From positions 6,882,001 to 6,946,000 of the forward strand of contig NC_081547.1 in the NCBI RefSeq assembly GCF_901000735.1: a stretch of DNA of 64,000 nt, given 5' to 3'. The notes under the pieces were generated by a model that was not told where the DNA came from, did no database searches, and saw only the letters and a list, made by a program, of their open reading frames with translations. How positions within the stretch are numbered: the stretch's first letter is position 1; each line of letters opens with the position of its first letter. Below, piece after piece: positions 42,417 to 52,672 of the stretch. The position numbers and the translations under genes were made by a program. The DNA is from Corylus avellana. Taxonomy: Eukaryota; Streptophyta; Magnoliopsida; Fagales; Betulaceae.

Positions 42417-43113
42417 AAATTAACCAAACGCCCGCAATAAGGGATGCATCCATATAAGTGGAAATCTTATTATGAATTGTTTTTTAAAAAATGCTATACA
42501 TACTTTAAAGTGTTCACTCCCACGTACTCACTTCCTAAAATAGTACGTCACTGAAAATCACTATTAAATGAAATAACAAACAAAAGTATATATAGTATTT
42601 ATCTTTAAAAAAAAATTATAGTTTTTTCATGAAAAATACAAGGAAAGAGAGAAAAACAGAAAGGGAGCATTAAAAGTGGGGAGAAGTGAGGGACATAGTA
42701 AACAAAAATTTTCAAAAGTTTTTAGTTATTAAGTTATTATGATAACTATACAAAATTAATTTCTTTATAAAGATAAATGTTGACGTAAGTCATTTTATTT
42801 GGTTAAAAATTGATCAACGAAAACTAGTACTACCTGAGAATTTTCTTAATTACTTGTAGAGATTATTAATAAAAAAATTATTTAAGCAAATGAAACTAGA
42901 AAAAAAAAAATTACATCTAAAAAGTCGTTTGATTTGAATTCACTACCTTACTTGTTAAGAAAATGCTTGAGTCCTATGATGGTTTTGAGAGCCTCAAGCA
43001 GATCGTTGACGTTGGTAGTGGAAATATCGGAGTGGTCCTTAGCTTAATCATTTCCAAATACCCCAAAATTAAGAGCATTAATTTCGACATGCCTCATGTT
43101 ATACAACATGGCC

Positions 43114-43118
43114 CGCCC
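43114..43118. repeat. Target site duplication CGCCC of the copia element
   Basis: CGCCC at 43114-43118 and at 48481-48485. In OMT9 the unbroken sequence CCGCCCTATCCTG is at about 62561-62573. Confidence 0.9.
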
Positions 43119-43562
43119 TGTTAGAATACATACTGCAACCTGTGATACACCTCCATCAGTTACTCAAGCTACACCTGATTTGGAATGTGTTGTCCAAGGC
43201 TAAGTTGAGAATAAATCCTCACAGACTGTGTTCGTGCAATAAAAAGAAGATCATGCCAGTTGTTGTCAATAGTATCATATCTCAATAAGAAAGGAAGGAT
43301 GTGAACAAGTCAATGAGGAAAGATCCATACATATCAAATCTGTCCAAGATTTGATACACTAACGTGCTGCTCAAGCTCATATAAAAAGGAAAGAGAATAA
43401 TCAAGATAAAGAAGGAATTAGAGTCAATCCCATGTAATTAGCAATCAGTGTTTTGTTTTCTATTTTTGTTATACTGCTGTATACATGTATATATGTGTAA
43501 GACATCCTATGTGATTATTCATTCAATAATAAAACTACCATTTTGGTGTCTCATTGTTTTTA
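43119..43562 (+). repeat. 5' LTR of the copia element
   Basis: 444 bp from TGTTAGAATACATAC to TTGTTTTTA. A polyadenylation-type AATAATAAAAC word and ATATATG promoter-like words lie near the 3' end. Confidence 0.93.
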
Positions 43563-43575
43563 TGGTATCAAAGCC
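43563..43575 (+). other. Primer-binding site of the copia element
   Basis: TGGTATCAAAGCC, initiator-Met-tRNA type with one change from TGGTATCAGAGC, directly after the 5' LTR. Confidence 0.85.
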
Positions 43576-43605
43576 TTATAGCCAACGCTGAATTTCGATC
43601 CTTCA

Positions 43606-46263
43606 ATGGCCGCCTCTAGCAGCACTGCTTTCTCTTTTCCAAATCCCACTCCCACAGTTCAGATTAAGCTTGACAACCTTAACTATCCAACATGGTTGTC
43701 TCAATTCCGGCCAATCCTTCGTGGTCATGACTTTATGGGCATAGTTGACGGTTCAGAGCCTTGCCCTCCTCAATTCTTACCTCCTAATAGTGAAGGTAAA
43801 GAAGTACTTAATCCAGCATTTGTGGATTGGACAAAGAAGGATCAATGTCTTCTTAGTATGATCCTTGTAACTTTGTCTGAAAATGTTGTGTCTCCTGTCT
43901 TTGGACTCAACACATCTCGAGAAGTTTGGGACTCTTTGGCAAACAGATTTGCGTCCCAATCCAAGTATCGCATCACTCAGTTGAAACGCCAACTTCAGAC
44001 CATTCGCCAAGAAAATAAAACCTGTGCAGAATTTATTCAGACTGCCAAAGGGATTTCTGATCAATTGGCTATAGTTGGTAGTCCTCTTGCTGATGAGGAT
44101 CTCATCTCATTTATCATTGGTGGTTTGAATCCTTCCTTCACTAATTTTATTACTTCATATGCAATGGCTACACATGACAAAACTTTGAAATTTGATGTCT
44201 TTCGTGATCTTTTACTCAATCATGAGACACTTTTGCAGCAGCAGCAAACTCATTCTACAGACCCAGCTAGTTTTGCCTTGTTTACTAACAAACCTACAGG
44301 TGACCGCAACTGGCAGCAGAGGAACAAAACCCCATCACAGCAGCCCATGAAATTTCTCCCACGGGGTTCTCAATCCAATTTCTCTCCTCGTCAACATGGC
44401 TATTCATTTGCTACAAGATCAAACAATTTTCACCCTCGGCAGTATGGGTACTCCCCTGCATCTGGCCACTCTGTCAGGCCACCATACAACAATAGAAGAC
44501 AAAGTCCTTTGGCCTTCCGTCCAGGAGCATATGACAACCAGTTTACTCGCAGCAGTAGGCCTTCTTGTCAAATCTGTGGAAAAACCAGTCATCAAGCACT
44601 GGATTGTTTCCACCGCATGGATTATGCTTATCAAGGCAAGCATCCACCACCTCAGTTGGCTGCTATGGTGGCTCAAACTAATGCCGCCACTGAAGAACAA
44701 CCTTGGTTTGCTGATAGTGGTGCCAATGCCCACATCACCAATGACCTAGAGAACCTGAGCTTACAACAACCTTTCCAGAGTGATGATACAGTGGCTGTTG
44801 GTAATGGTGCTGGGCTCATAATAACAAATACTGGTCTTACAACCCTTCAATCTCCCTCTAATTCTGTTTTTCATCTTAATAAAGTTCTTCATTGTCCACA
44901 AGCCACTGCCAATCTGTTATCTATTCAACGTTTCTGTATGGACAATGATTGTTATTTTATTCTAACTGCTCATCATTTTTATGTGAAGGACTATCGGACT
45001 CATGCGGTGCTGCTGGAGGGCAAAAGTGAGAATGGCCTCTACCCCCTTCGGCTTCACAAATCCTCTCTTAGAGATCATCACTCCTTCACTGCATTTCTTG
45101 GAATAAAGACATCCTCAATGGGATGGCATTTTCGATTAGGACATCCTTCCTTTGATATCGTTTCACGTGTTATTAAGAATTTTTCTTTACCCTTGTCTTT
45201 TCATAATATGAATAAAAGTGATGTTTGCATTTCATGTCAGTTGGGCAAAAGCAAAAGACAACCCTTCCATCCATCCAACCGTGTCTCAACTCATCCCCTT
45301 CAATTAATCCACACAGATGTGTGGACTTCACCCGTCTCCTCTGTGAGTGGTTACAAGTATTATGTGGTGTTTATTGATGATTTTTCGCGCTTCTCTTGGA
45401 TTTATCCTTTATATGCCAAATCAGAAGTTTTTGATCAATTCGTCAAATTTAAACTCATGGTTGAAAACCAATTTTCTACCACCATTAAACAATTTCAGTC
45501 TGATGGTGGTGGAGAATATAACTCAGTTCAATTTCAATCATTCTTTAACCAATATGGGATCATTCACCGAAAATCATGTCCCCACACATCTCAACAAAAT
45601 GGGCTTGCTGAGAGAAAATTGAGACATATTTTAGAAACCGGCCTAACTCTCCTTGCGCATGCTCATCTCTCTAACAAGTATTGGGTTGATGCTTTTATAA
45701 CTGCTGTATATATAATCAACCGGCTACCCACTCCCACTCTAGACTTCAAATCCCCTTTTTCTAAATTATATAAGAAAGCACCTGACTACCAACGGTTTCG
45801 GGTTTTTGGGTGTAAATGTTTTCCTCTCTTGCGTCCTCATGGTCTACACAAGCTTGAATATAGGTCAAAGCCATGCTTGTTTCTTGGTTATCATCATGCA
45901 GGGTATAAGTGTCTTGATCCCACCACCAACAAAGTTTACCTTTCTCGACATGTGGTGTTTGATGAGAGTAATTTTCCAGCCAAGGAACCTGATGCCATGC
46001 TGCTGCCCTCCAAGCTCACTGCACAGAATGATATTCCTTTGCTCAGCCCGGTAAGTTTCTCTTTGCCATCCTCATTTCAGTCATCACTTGCACCCACTGA
46101 TACACCTCATTCAACTATCAACCCACCTCCTGCTTCTCCTCATGTACTTGCACCCTTGGATCCGCCCCTAACTCCTCATTCACCATCTACTTCTTTTCCC
46201 CTCTCTCATCTCATATCCCAACCAGCCCACCTACCTCCCCTGTACCCCTCACCCTTCCATTAG
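43606..46263 (+). CDS. Copia gag-protease-integrase ORF
   Basis: 885 codons from an ATG 44 bp after the LTR. Gag at the N-terminus (NYPTWLSQFRPILRGHDFMG), zinc knuckle CQICGKTSHQALDC (about 322-335), protease with DSG in WFADSGANAHIT (about 368), GAG-pre-integrase with LGHPSF, His-Cys zinc finger ending CISCQLGK, then the integrase core with HTDVW, SDGGGEY and the Glu in QQNGLAERKL as the D-D-E set. The C-terminal 90 residues are Pro/Ser/Thr-rich linker. The frame stops at 46261-46263, before the RT. Confidence 0.94.
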   Translation: MAASSSTAFSFPNPTPTVQIKLDNLNYPTWLSQFRPILRGHDFMGIVDGSEPCPPQFLPPNSEGKEVLNPAFVDWTKKDQCLLSMILVTLSENVVSPVFGLNTSREVWDSLANRFASQSKYRITQLKRQLQTIRQENKTCAEFIQTAKGISDQLAIVGSPLADEDLISFIIGGLNPSFTNFITSYAMATHDKTLKFDVFRDLLLNHETLLQQQQTHSTDPASFALFTNKPTGDRNWQQRNKTPSQQPMKFLPRGSQSNFSPRQHGYSFATRSNNFHPRQYGYSPASGHSVRPPYNNRRQSPLAFRPGAYDNQFTRSSRPSCQICGKTSHQALDCFHRMDYAYQGKHPPPQLAAMVAQTNAATEEQPWFADSGANAHITNDLENLSLQQPFQSDDTVAVGNGAGLIITNTGLTTLQSPSNSVFHLNKVLHCPQATANLLSIQRFCMDNDCYFILTAHHFYVKDYRTHAVLLEGKSENGLYPLRLHKSSLRDHHSFTAFLGIKTSSMGWHFRLGHPSFDIVSRVIKNFSLPLSFHNMNKSDVCISCQLGKSKRQPFHPSNRVSTHPLQLIHTDVWTSPVSSVSGYKYYVVFIDDFSRFSWIYPLYAKSEVFDQFVKFKLMVENQFSTTIKQFQSDGGGEYNSVQFQSFFNQYGIIHRKSCPHTSQQNGLAERKLRHILETGLTLLAHAHLSNKYWVDAFITAVYIINRLPTPTLDFKSPFSKLYKKAPDYQRFRVFGCKCFPLLRPHGLHKLEYRSKPCLFLGYHHAGYKCLDPTTNKVYLSRHVVFDESNFPAKEPDAMLLPSKLTAQNDIPLLSPVSFSLPSSFQSSLAPTDTPHSTINPPPASPHVLAPLDPPLTPHSPSTSFPLSHLISQPAHLPPLYPSPFH

Positions 46264-46385
46264 ACCACACTGAATCTGTCTCCCCCATTTTCAATTCACG
46301 CCCTCTTGATCACCTTGATACCTCCCTTGTTGTTTCTCCGTCCCTGCCTCCTCCTCAACAATCTGTACCTTTACCTCATCATCCA

Positions 46386-48122
46386 ATGACTACCCGCTCC
46401 CAAACTGGCTCCCTTAAACCTAAACCCTTTACCAACTTCAAACTCTATCACTCTACTAAACACCCCTTTCATTCCTTTCATACTATTCTTACCGAGAAGG
46501 AGCCCAGCAGCTTTACTAAAGCTGCTGCTGATTCACGCTGGCAGGAAGCTATGCTTCAAGAATATCAAGCCTTGGTTTCCAATGACACATGGACCTTGTG
46601 TCCAAGACCTTTGCATCATAATATCATTCGCAACAAGTGGGTCTACAAGATTAAACAAAAGCCTGATGGTTCTATTGAGCGGTTTAAGGCTCGTTTGGTA
46701 GCCCGTGGTTTTGAACAACAATGTGGTATTGATTATAATGAAACGTTTAGTCCTGTGATCAAACCCTCTACTATTCGTATCATTCTCTGTTTGGCTGTTC
46801 AATTTAATTGGCCTATTCGACAATTGGACATCTCTAATGCATTTTTACATGGGTATCTTGGGGAAGAAGTGTACATGGAACAACCTCAAGGGTTTGTCGA
46901 CAAGCTACATCCAGACTTTGTTTGTAAGCTACACAAATCTTTGTATGGTCTCAAGCAAGCTCCCCGGGCATGGTTTCATCGGTTATCTTCATTTTTGCTT
47001 GAACTTGGATTTATAGCTTCATTGGTTGATCCCTCGTTATTTATCTTTACTCATGGGAGCATTCGGTTGTTCATGCTTATCTATGTAGATGATATTATAC
47101 TCACTGGTTCTCATGTTGCAGTAATTCAGTCACTCATCTCCAAGTTACAGCAGGAATTTCCACTTAAGGATCTTGGTCCCCTTAGCTTCTTTCTTGGTAT
47201 TCAGGCTACACGGACTGATGTTGGCCTTCATCTCTGCCAAGCAAAATACATCTCGGATCTCTTACATCGTGTTCAGATGACAGGAGCTAAGCCGTCCACT
47301 TCTCCTTGTTCCTCCAGCAGCAAACTGTCCCAATTTGATGGGTCTCCTCTTCCTGATCCATCCATTTATAGGCATGTTGTGGGATCACTTCAGTACTGCA
47401 CCTTGACCCGGCCCGAACTTGCATTTGCAGTCAATCAACTCTGTCAGCATTTGCATTCTCCTACTACCACTCACTGGACGGCTGCCAAACGTGTTTTACG
47501 TTACTTGAAGAATTCTGTTGATCATGGACTATTGTACACCAAGGGCCCTCTTACTTTGTCTGCCTATTGTGATGCTGATTGGGCTGGCAGCCCTGATGAT
47601 AGGAAATCCACCTCTGGCTCTGCCATCTTTCTTGGTAATTGTCTTGTCTCATGGAGTGCTAAGAAACAAGCTATTGTCTCTCGTTCAAGTACCGAAGCCG
47701 AATACCGGGCTTTAGCGCTTACAACTGCTGATTTGTTTTGGATTCGTATGTTGTTTAGAGATCTTGGTATTCCTCTTCCCTCTGTGCCTACCCTTTGGTG
47801 TGATAATATTAGTGCTATTGCTCTGGCCTCAAATCCGGTCTTCCATGCCCGTACAAAACATATTGAAGTTGATTACCATTTTGTCCGTGAGAAAGTTGTG
47901 AACCGTGATATCACAGTTAAGTTTATTTCCTCTGGAGATCAAATTGCTGATGTTTTTACAAAGGGACTTTCTTCTGCTCAATTTTTGTTCTTCAAGTCCA
48001 AGCTCATGGTGGTTCCCCCCATTCGCTTGCGAGGGGCTGTTGGAATACATACTGCAACCTGTGATACACCTCCATCAGTTACTCAAGCTACACCTGATTT
48101 GGAATGTGTTGTCCAAGGCTAA
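46386..48122 (+). CDS. Copia reverse transcriptase-RNase H ORF
   Basis: 578 codons in a frame different from the upstream ORF. RT motifs QLDISNAFLHG, SLYGLKQAPRAW and YVDDIILTG are intact, followed by RNase H with CDADWAGSPDDRKSTSG and SSTEAEYRAL. The frame runs about 28 codons into the 3' LTR before stopping at 48120-48122. In copia elements RT is normally fused in frame to integrase, so a frame change in the linker between about 46180 and 46386 has probably separated them; the ATG at 46386 may not be used. The element is likely non-autonomous now. Confidence 0.92.
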   Translation: MTTRSQTGSLKPKPFTNFKLYHSTKHPFHSFHTILTEKEPSSFTKAAADSRWQEAMLQEYQALVSNDTWTLCPRPLHHNIIRNKWVYKIKQKPDGSIERFKARLVARGFEQQCGIDYNETFSPVIKPSTIRIILCLAVQFNWPIRQLDISNAFLHGYLGEEVYMEQPQGFVDKLHPDFVCKLHKSLYGLKQAPRAWFHRLSSFLLELGFIASLVDPSLFIFTHGSIRLFMLIYVDDIILTGSHVAVIQSLISKLQQEFPLKDLGPLSFFLGIQATRTDVGLHLCQAKYISDLLHRVQMTGAKPSTSPCSSSSKLSQFDGSPLPDPSIYRHVVGSLQYCTLTRPELAFAVNQLCQHLHSPTTTHWTAAKRVLRYLKNSVDHGLLYTKGPLTLSAYCDADWAGSPDDRKSTSGSAIFLGNCLVSWSAKKQAIVSRSSTEAEYRALALTTADLFWIRMLFRDLGIPLPSVPTLWCDNISAIALASNPVFHARTKHIEVDYHFVREKVVNRDITVKFISSGDQIADVFTKGLSSAQFLFFKSKLMVVPPIRLRGAVGIHTATCDTPPSVTQATPDLECVVQG

Positions 48123-48480
48123 GTTGAGAATAAATCCTCACAGACTGTGTTCGTGCAATAAAAAGAAGATCATGCCAGTTGTTGTCAATAGTATCATATC
48201 TCAATAAGAAAGGAAAGATGTGAACAAGCCAATGAGGAAAGATCCATACATATCAAATCTGTCCAAGATTTGATACACTAACGTGCTGCTCAAGCTCATA
48301 TAAAAAAGAAAGAGAATAATCAAGATAAAGAAGGAATTAGAGTCAATCCCATGTAATTAGAAATCAGTGTTTTGTTTTCTATTTTTGTTATACTGCTGTA
48401 TACATGTATATATGTGTAAGACATCCTATGTGATTATTCATTCAATAATAAAACTACCATTTTGGTGTCTCTTTGTTTTA
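48038..48480 (+). repeat. 3' LTR of the copia element
   Basis: 443 bp from TGTTGGAATACATAC to TTTGTTTTA. Followed by CGCCC and the rest of OMT7 exon 2. Confidence 0.93.
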
Positions 48481-48485
48481 CGCCC

Positions 48486-49124
48486 TATCCTGATACGTTG
48501 TCTGTTTATCAAGTACGTTTTTTTAAAATAATATTGTTTAAGATATTGTGTTGTTTCTCCCAACGGTTATTTTTGAATTCGATAAATTTCCTTATCAGAC
48601 TTTGGGATTAAAATGATCAAAAAATCATTGGATATGCAATGAATCCAATCTTTTCCCACTTCAGTTGTTTTATTTGTTGTTCGCCACATCTCTATTGTTC
48701 TGATATCTGCAACCTTAATATTCTCAATGCCCATGTATGATGCCCAAAAAAAAAAAAAAAAAACTGTTTCTAAGTTAAAGTAGATGATCTCTGCAACCTT
48801 CATAATGTTAATTTCCATGTGCCCTGTCAGGCTACCAACAAACAATGTTTTTATGTTAAAGTAGATAGGAAGAAAGGGTGAGGGAGAGAAAGATGCCACA
48901 AAAAAACTTTCCAAAGTTCAAAGTAGATGGTCTCTGTAACCTTCATATTATCAATTCCCATGTACCATGTCATGCCAAAAAAAAAAAAAAAATGTTTTTA
49001 AGTTAACCAAATTTGACTATACATGAATTGCTAATGAATGGTTGTACTTTTGGGAGTCTAGATAGCTATTTGCGATTGTTTGACAGAATCTGTAGATTAA
49101 AGGGGGTGTTAATTTATCTTGCAA
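48486..49124 (+). other. OMT7 intron 2 region
   Basis: Intron-like sequence matching OMT9 62574-63280 at visibly lower identity than the upstream 1.7 kb, with A runs at about 48747 and 48977. A piece at 63106-63170 of OMT9 is absent here. Confidence 0.6.
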
Positions 49125-49729
49125 GTGTAAAACATGTAGCTGAAGATATGTTCGAAAGTGTTCCAAAAGGAGATGCCACAATTTTGAAGGTGAATTTTCA
49201 ATTTTGTATCTTTTTGGCATTGTTCCTTACTTTTATTGTTGACTTAATTAAGGCTCATTTTTCTCTTTCGCTTAGAAACATTTAGCAAATAAATTTGTAG
49301 CATGGAAAAAGATTGTTTGACTGCCCATCTATTGATGTTGTAATGGCATTACTGCAACAATGCAATAACGACGTCCTGTGTTTTTTAAGTGCTATCAACA
49401 ATTTCTGTAAACTTTGTTGAAATTACGCTTTTCAATATTGGTGATTGGCCCCATAATTTGAGAAAATTGTTTCACTTTGTCTCTCACCATCCAAATTGGA
49501 TCTTAAATACTGGAAATGAAAAAAAATGATTGAAATCCTCGTTAACAGATTGGAAGGCATTGTTATAAAATTGGTGTTTGCATCTCTTAAGGGTTTACCA
49601 GAATACTTTGGCAAGATTATTTATTGTTAGTAGGGCTACCATGCGATTGGCAGGAACCAAAATGTCTCCCAAATACAATGTCTCCAGGATGTTTTCTCCT
49701 ATCCTTGAGCTTGAAGAATGACTAATAAC

Positions 49730-51264
49730 TAGGGGTGGCAAAATGGGTACCCATACACGACCCGATTACGACCCGCGGGTACCCGTTATACGATTAGCCT
49801 ATATCCAGACACGACCCGTTTAGCTAAACGGGTAATCGGGTTTGACACGATTATGACACGAAAATAACCGGGTAACCCGACACGACCCGTTTTACCCGTT
49901 TAAAATAACCGGGTCTAATTGTGTAGACACGACCCGACACGACCCGATTACCCTAAACTATAAATTTTTTTTAAAAAAAATTAAAATTCAAAATTGTAAT
50001 AATAATACTGATACATCAATATAGTCAATGCAAAAAATTGAGTTATAAGAGATTAAAGGCTTTAATAAAGGATAAGAAAAAAAAAAAAAAATTGGAAAGT
50101 GACCGTAATTGACAAATTGTATTCCAAAAGAAATTACTAAACTCATAATTTCATATAAACTTAAAAGTTAAAAGTTAAAACAAGTAAGTTCATTTATTAA
50201 AATAGTCTACTTATAATTTAGTCCCGGGTAAATGAAGACAACACGCGGGGTGTAAAAATTTTTCTTTTAATTAAAAAAAAAAAATGCACAGGCGTGCTAT
50301 GCATGCCGTGTGCTCTCAATCATCACCCTTTAATCCCACATGTAACAAAAGTGTTAAAAAATTAATTTAAACAATGAAAATCACAGTTTCTTGTCAGCTT
50401 GATGAATGGAATTACTCCTTTGGAGTTTTCTTGTTGGCTTTCTCTTTTGTTGGTAATTACGTACTTAACTCCTTTTAAGTTTGATATATATGCATCTGTT
50501 TGGGCACAAATGGCCTTAAGAGTACGGAAAATCTTCTCACAGTAGTACTTAACTGGTTATTAGATCTGCTTGTGGATTGAGTGCCAATAATAATATTTCC
50601 AAAAATCTCTTCAGACAAAAGGTAGAGAAAACAATTGAAGAAAAAGAAAAAAAGAGTGATAATTTTGGTAGAAGAGAAATTGAATCAAATAGAATCTGCT
50701 TTACCAATTAAATCGGAAACTTCTACTTCCACATGTGTGATTGAAAAAAGAGAAAACTTGCATACATACATGTACCATAATGTAGCCATAGCCCGTAGGC
50801 ATGTTTTGTAAATCTTGCTACATGGATTTAATTACCATTATTGTATAAATTGTCAATAAAGTGTGCTACTAAAAAGAAATGCAAAAAATCAAAAAAAGAA
50901 AAAAGAAAACGTGAGGTGTGCCCACTGAGCCGTCTGACGCGAGGCATAAAAAAAGAAAGAAAAAAAAAAACCGGGTCTGGCGGGTCGGATATCGCTATGG
51001 GGTCGGGACGGTCAATTCGGTCAGATTATCAAGCAGCAATGTTACCAGCGGGTCGGTTCGCTGCATTTCCGTGGGTTCATGCTGGTCGCATCTGCATCTC
51101 CGGCGATACGGCGAATCGTGGTCCGGCCGGGTCGCACCGGGGCTGCATACGAATTTTTTCGCTCCACCTGAGTTAGACCCGGATTACGACCGCCAACCCG
51201 ATTAGCTCAAACCCAATACCTGCTTTCTGTTCTGCTCATGGTCGGGTCAAAATTGACGGCCCTA
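49730..51264. mobile_element. hAT-type element in OMT7 intron 3
   Basis: Starts TAGGGGTGGCAAA and ends TTGACGGCCCTA (reverse complement TAGGGCCGTCAA), with an exact 8-bp duplication CTAATAAC (49722-49729 and 51265-51272). The ends are rich in ACCCG/CGGGT words (ACACGACCCG, ACCCGTTT), typical of a common plant hAT family. 1,535 bp, no transposase. A hairpin at about 50238-50312 is a separate small insertion. Confidence 0.85.
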
Positions 51265-52148
51265 CTAATAACTACGTCACTTCTTTTGTTACCCACATTT
51301 GAAGCTCAGAAAGATACAGATGAGATATAAGAAACTTGGTTAATTTTTGCAAGCCGTTTAATCTTTTTTATTTTTTATTTTTCTACATATGTGATGTTTA
51401 TACTAAAGAAAAAAAAAAATAACTCTGCTTGTTTATCTCAAGGGTGGCATTCATGGGATTTGTTGTTTTGACATGATGGTATTTGGTTTGCTAGAATGGG
51501 GGAATGTGTGATAAAGGGGTATACCTATTCATCTTTCTCATTTTTGTAACATTCAAGCCTAATTTAGAGGGTGCGCAAATTGAAAGTTCGGTGGAGACGT
51601 TGCCACAAAATTGATACTCTAGGGTGGTAAAGTATAATTTGCCTTTGATTTTTAACATTCTTTTAATGCTTCTCAGCATTATATGCTTTGTCAATAATAC
51701 TCTGTGCTTAAGAAAGGTGATAAATTTATTTTTCAGAATTCAAATGCTAACCATGAGATTATTTATCTTTGATAGTGGATACTCAATGATTGGGGCGACG
51801 ATGACTGCGTGAAGATATTGAATAACTGCTACAGCGCTCTTCCATACGATGGAAAGGTTCTTGCTATGGTGCAAGTTCTTCCAATTTTTCTAGAGATTAC
51901 TACTTATGCAAAGGTTAAGTCCCTACTTGATATGCATATGATGATTAAAAAACCAGGAGGAAGGAAGCGGCAGCAACATGAATTGAATTATTTCGATTGG
52001 TATATGCAGCTGGATTCAATTGCATTGGTTTCAGATGTGATGTCTATAATACCTGGATTATGGAGTTGAATAAGAATGATATGAGATGATATGATGACAT
52101 CCATATAGTAGTAAGGTGGTGTAGGGAATATACCTTTTGTAGGAGCTT

Positions 52149-52149
<1 letters not shown>

Positions 52150-52184
<35 letters not shown>

Positions 52185-52200
52185 GTATGTGTGTGTTTAT
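52150..52200. repeat. (CA)n(TA)n compound microsatellite
   Basis: ACACACAC for about 20 bp followed by TATATATA and TGTGTG. Confidence 0.85.
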
Positions 52201-52672
52201 ATAATTAGTCAGAATTAATTATATATAATTATTTGTATATAATGTAAAAAATGTTATTGACAATTCTGGTTTGATCTTTGATTAGTCAGCTTTGCATGAG
52301 GTGTACCAATAATTTTGCTTAGGTTATTAACATTATATTAATTTGTGTAATTTTTTTAAAAAACAAAATAAAACACACTAATGGGTCAAATCTAATTTTA
52401 ATAACATGCATGTGATCCATTAAATTTTTTTATTCTCTTCCACCGACCGATGGTGGAAGTGAGTAGTGTATTTTCCTTGAATAGTATAAAAGTAACTTGA
52501 ATGGTTGACGCTAGTGTATTTTCATTCCACGGCTATTCATTTTTTTATTTTCAATTTATTACTTTTGTTTAGGATCCCCATAACACATGTAGTTAAATTA
52601 ATTAGTGGGCAATAATTTTGCTATGGTTATTCCAAAACTAACCTCGACTTACTTAATGTACATAGTAACGCT
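52201..52672. other. Intergenic, no gene
   Basis: AT-rich 3' flank of OMT7 running into the CACTA transposase. No CACTA terminus was found here. Confidence 0.45.

Larger units (their letters stand above)
43119..48480 (+). mobile_element. Young Ty1/copia LTR retrotransposon
   Basis: A 5,362-bp element with 444- and 443-bp LTRs that differ at about six bases and one indel. The 5-bp duplication CGCCC is exact and the ends are TG ... TA, an unusual 3' dinucleotide. A primer-binding site TGGTATCAAAGCC follows the 5' LTR, and a short purine tract GCGAGGGGC precedes the 3' LTR. The coding region has gag, protease and integrase in one frame and reverse transcriptase plus RNase H in another. Domain order protease-integrase-RT-RNase H shows it is copia. 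It lies inside exon 2 of OMT7, same strand. The empty site is visible in OMT9. Confidence 0.96.
42933..52069 (+). pseudogene. OMT7: 5'-truncated divergent COMT-like pseudogene
   Basis: Exon 1 and the first half of exon 2 are missing. Exon 2 remnant 42933-43118 (KKMLESYDGF, IVDVGSGNIGVVLSL) is cut by a copia element (43119-48480) and resumes at 48486. Exon 3 is 49125-49189 ([20 protein letters not shown]) with its acceptor AG changed to AA. Exon 4 is 51776-52069 after an intron that holds an hAT element. In exon 4 the catalytic His is Asn (WILNDW) and PGGKE is PGGRK, so both key catalytic residues are gone. The C-terminus ends PGLWS and a stop. It comes from a subfamily different from OMT1-6, and its partner is OMT9. 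Confidence 0.85.

Noticed and set aside
43777..44064. 95-aa and other frames opposite or overlapping the copia ORFs
   Set aside because: Shadows of the gag-integrase frame.
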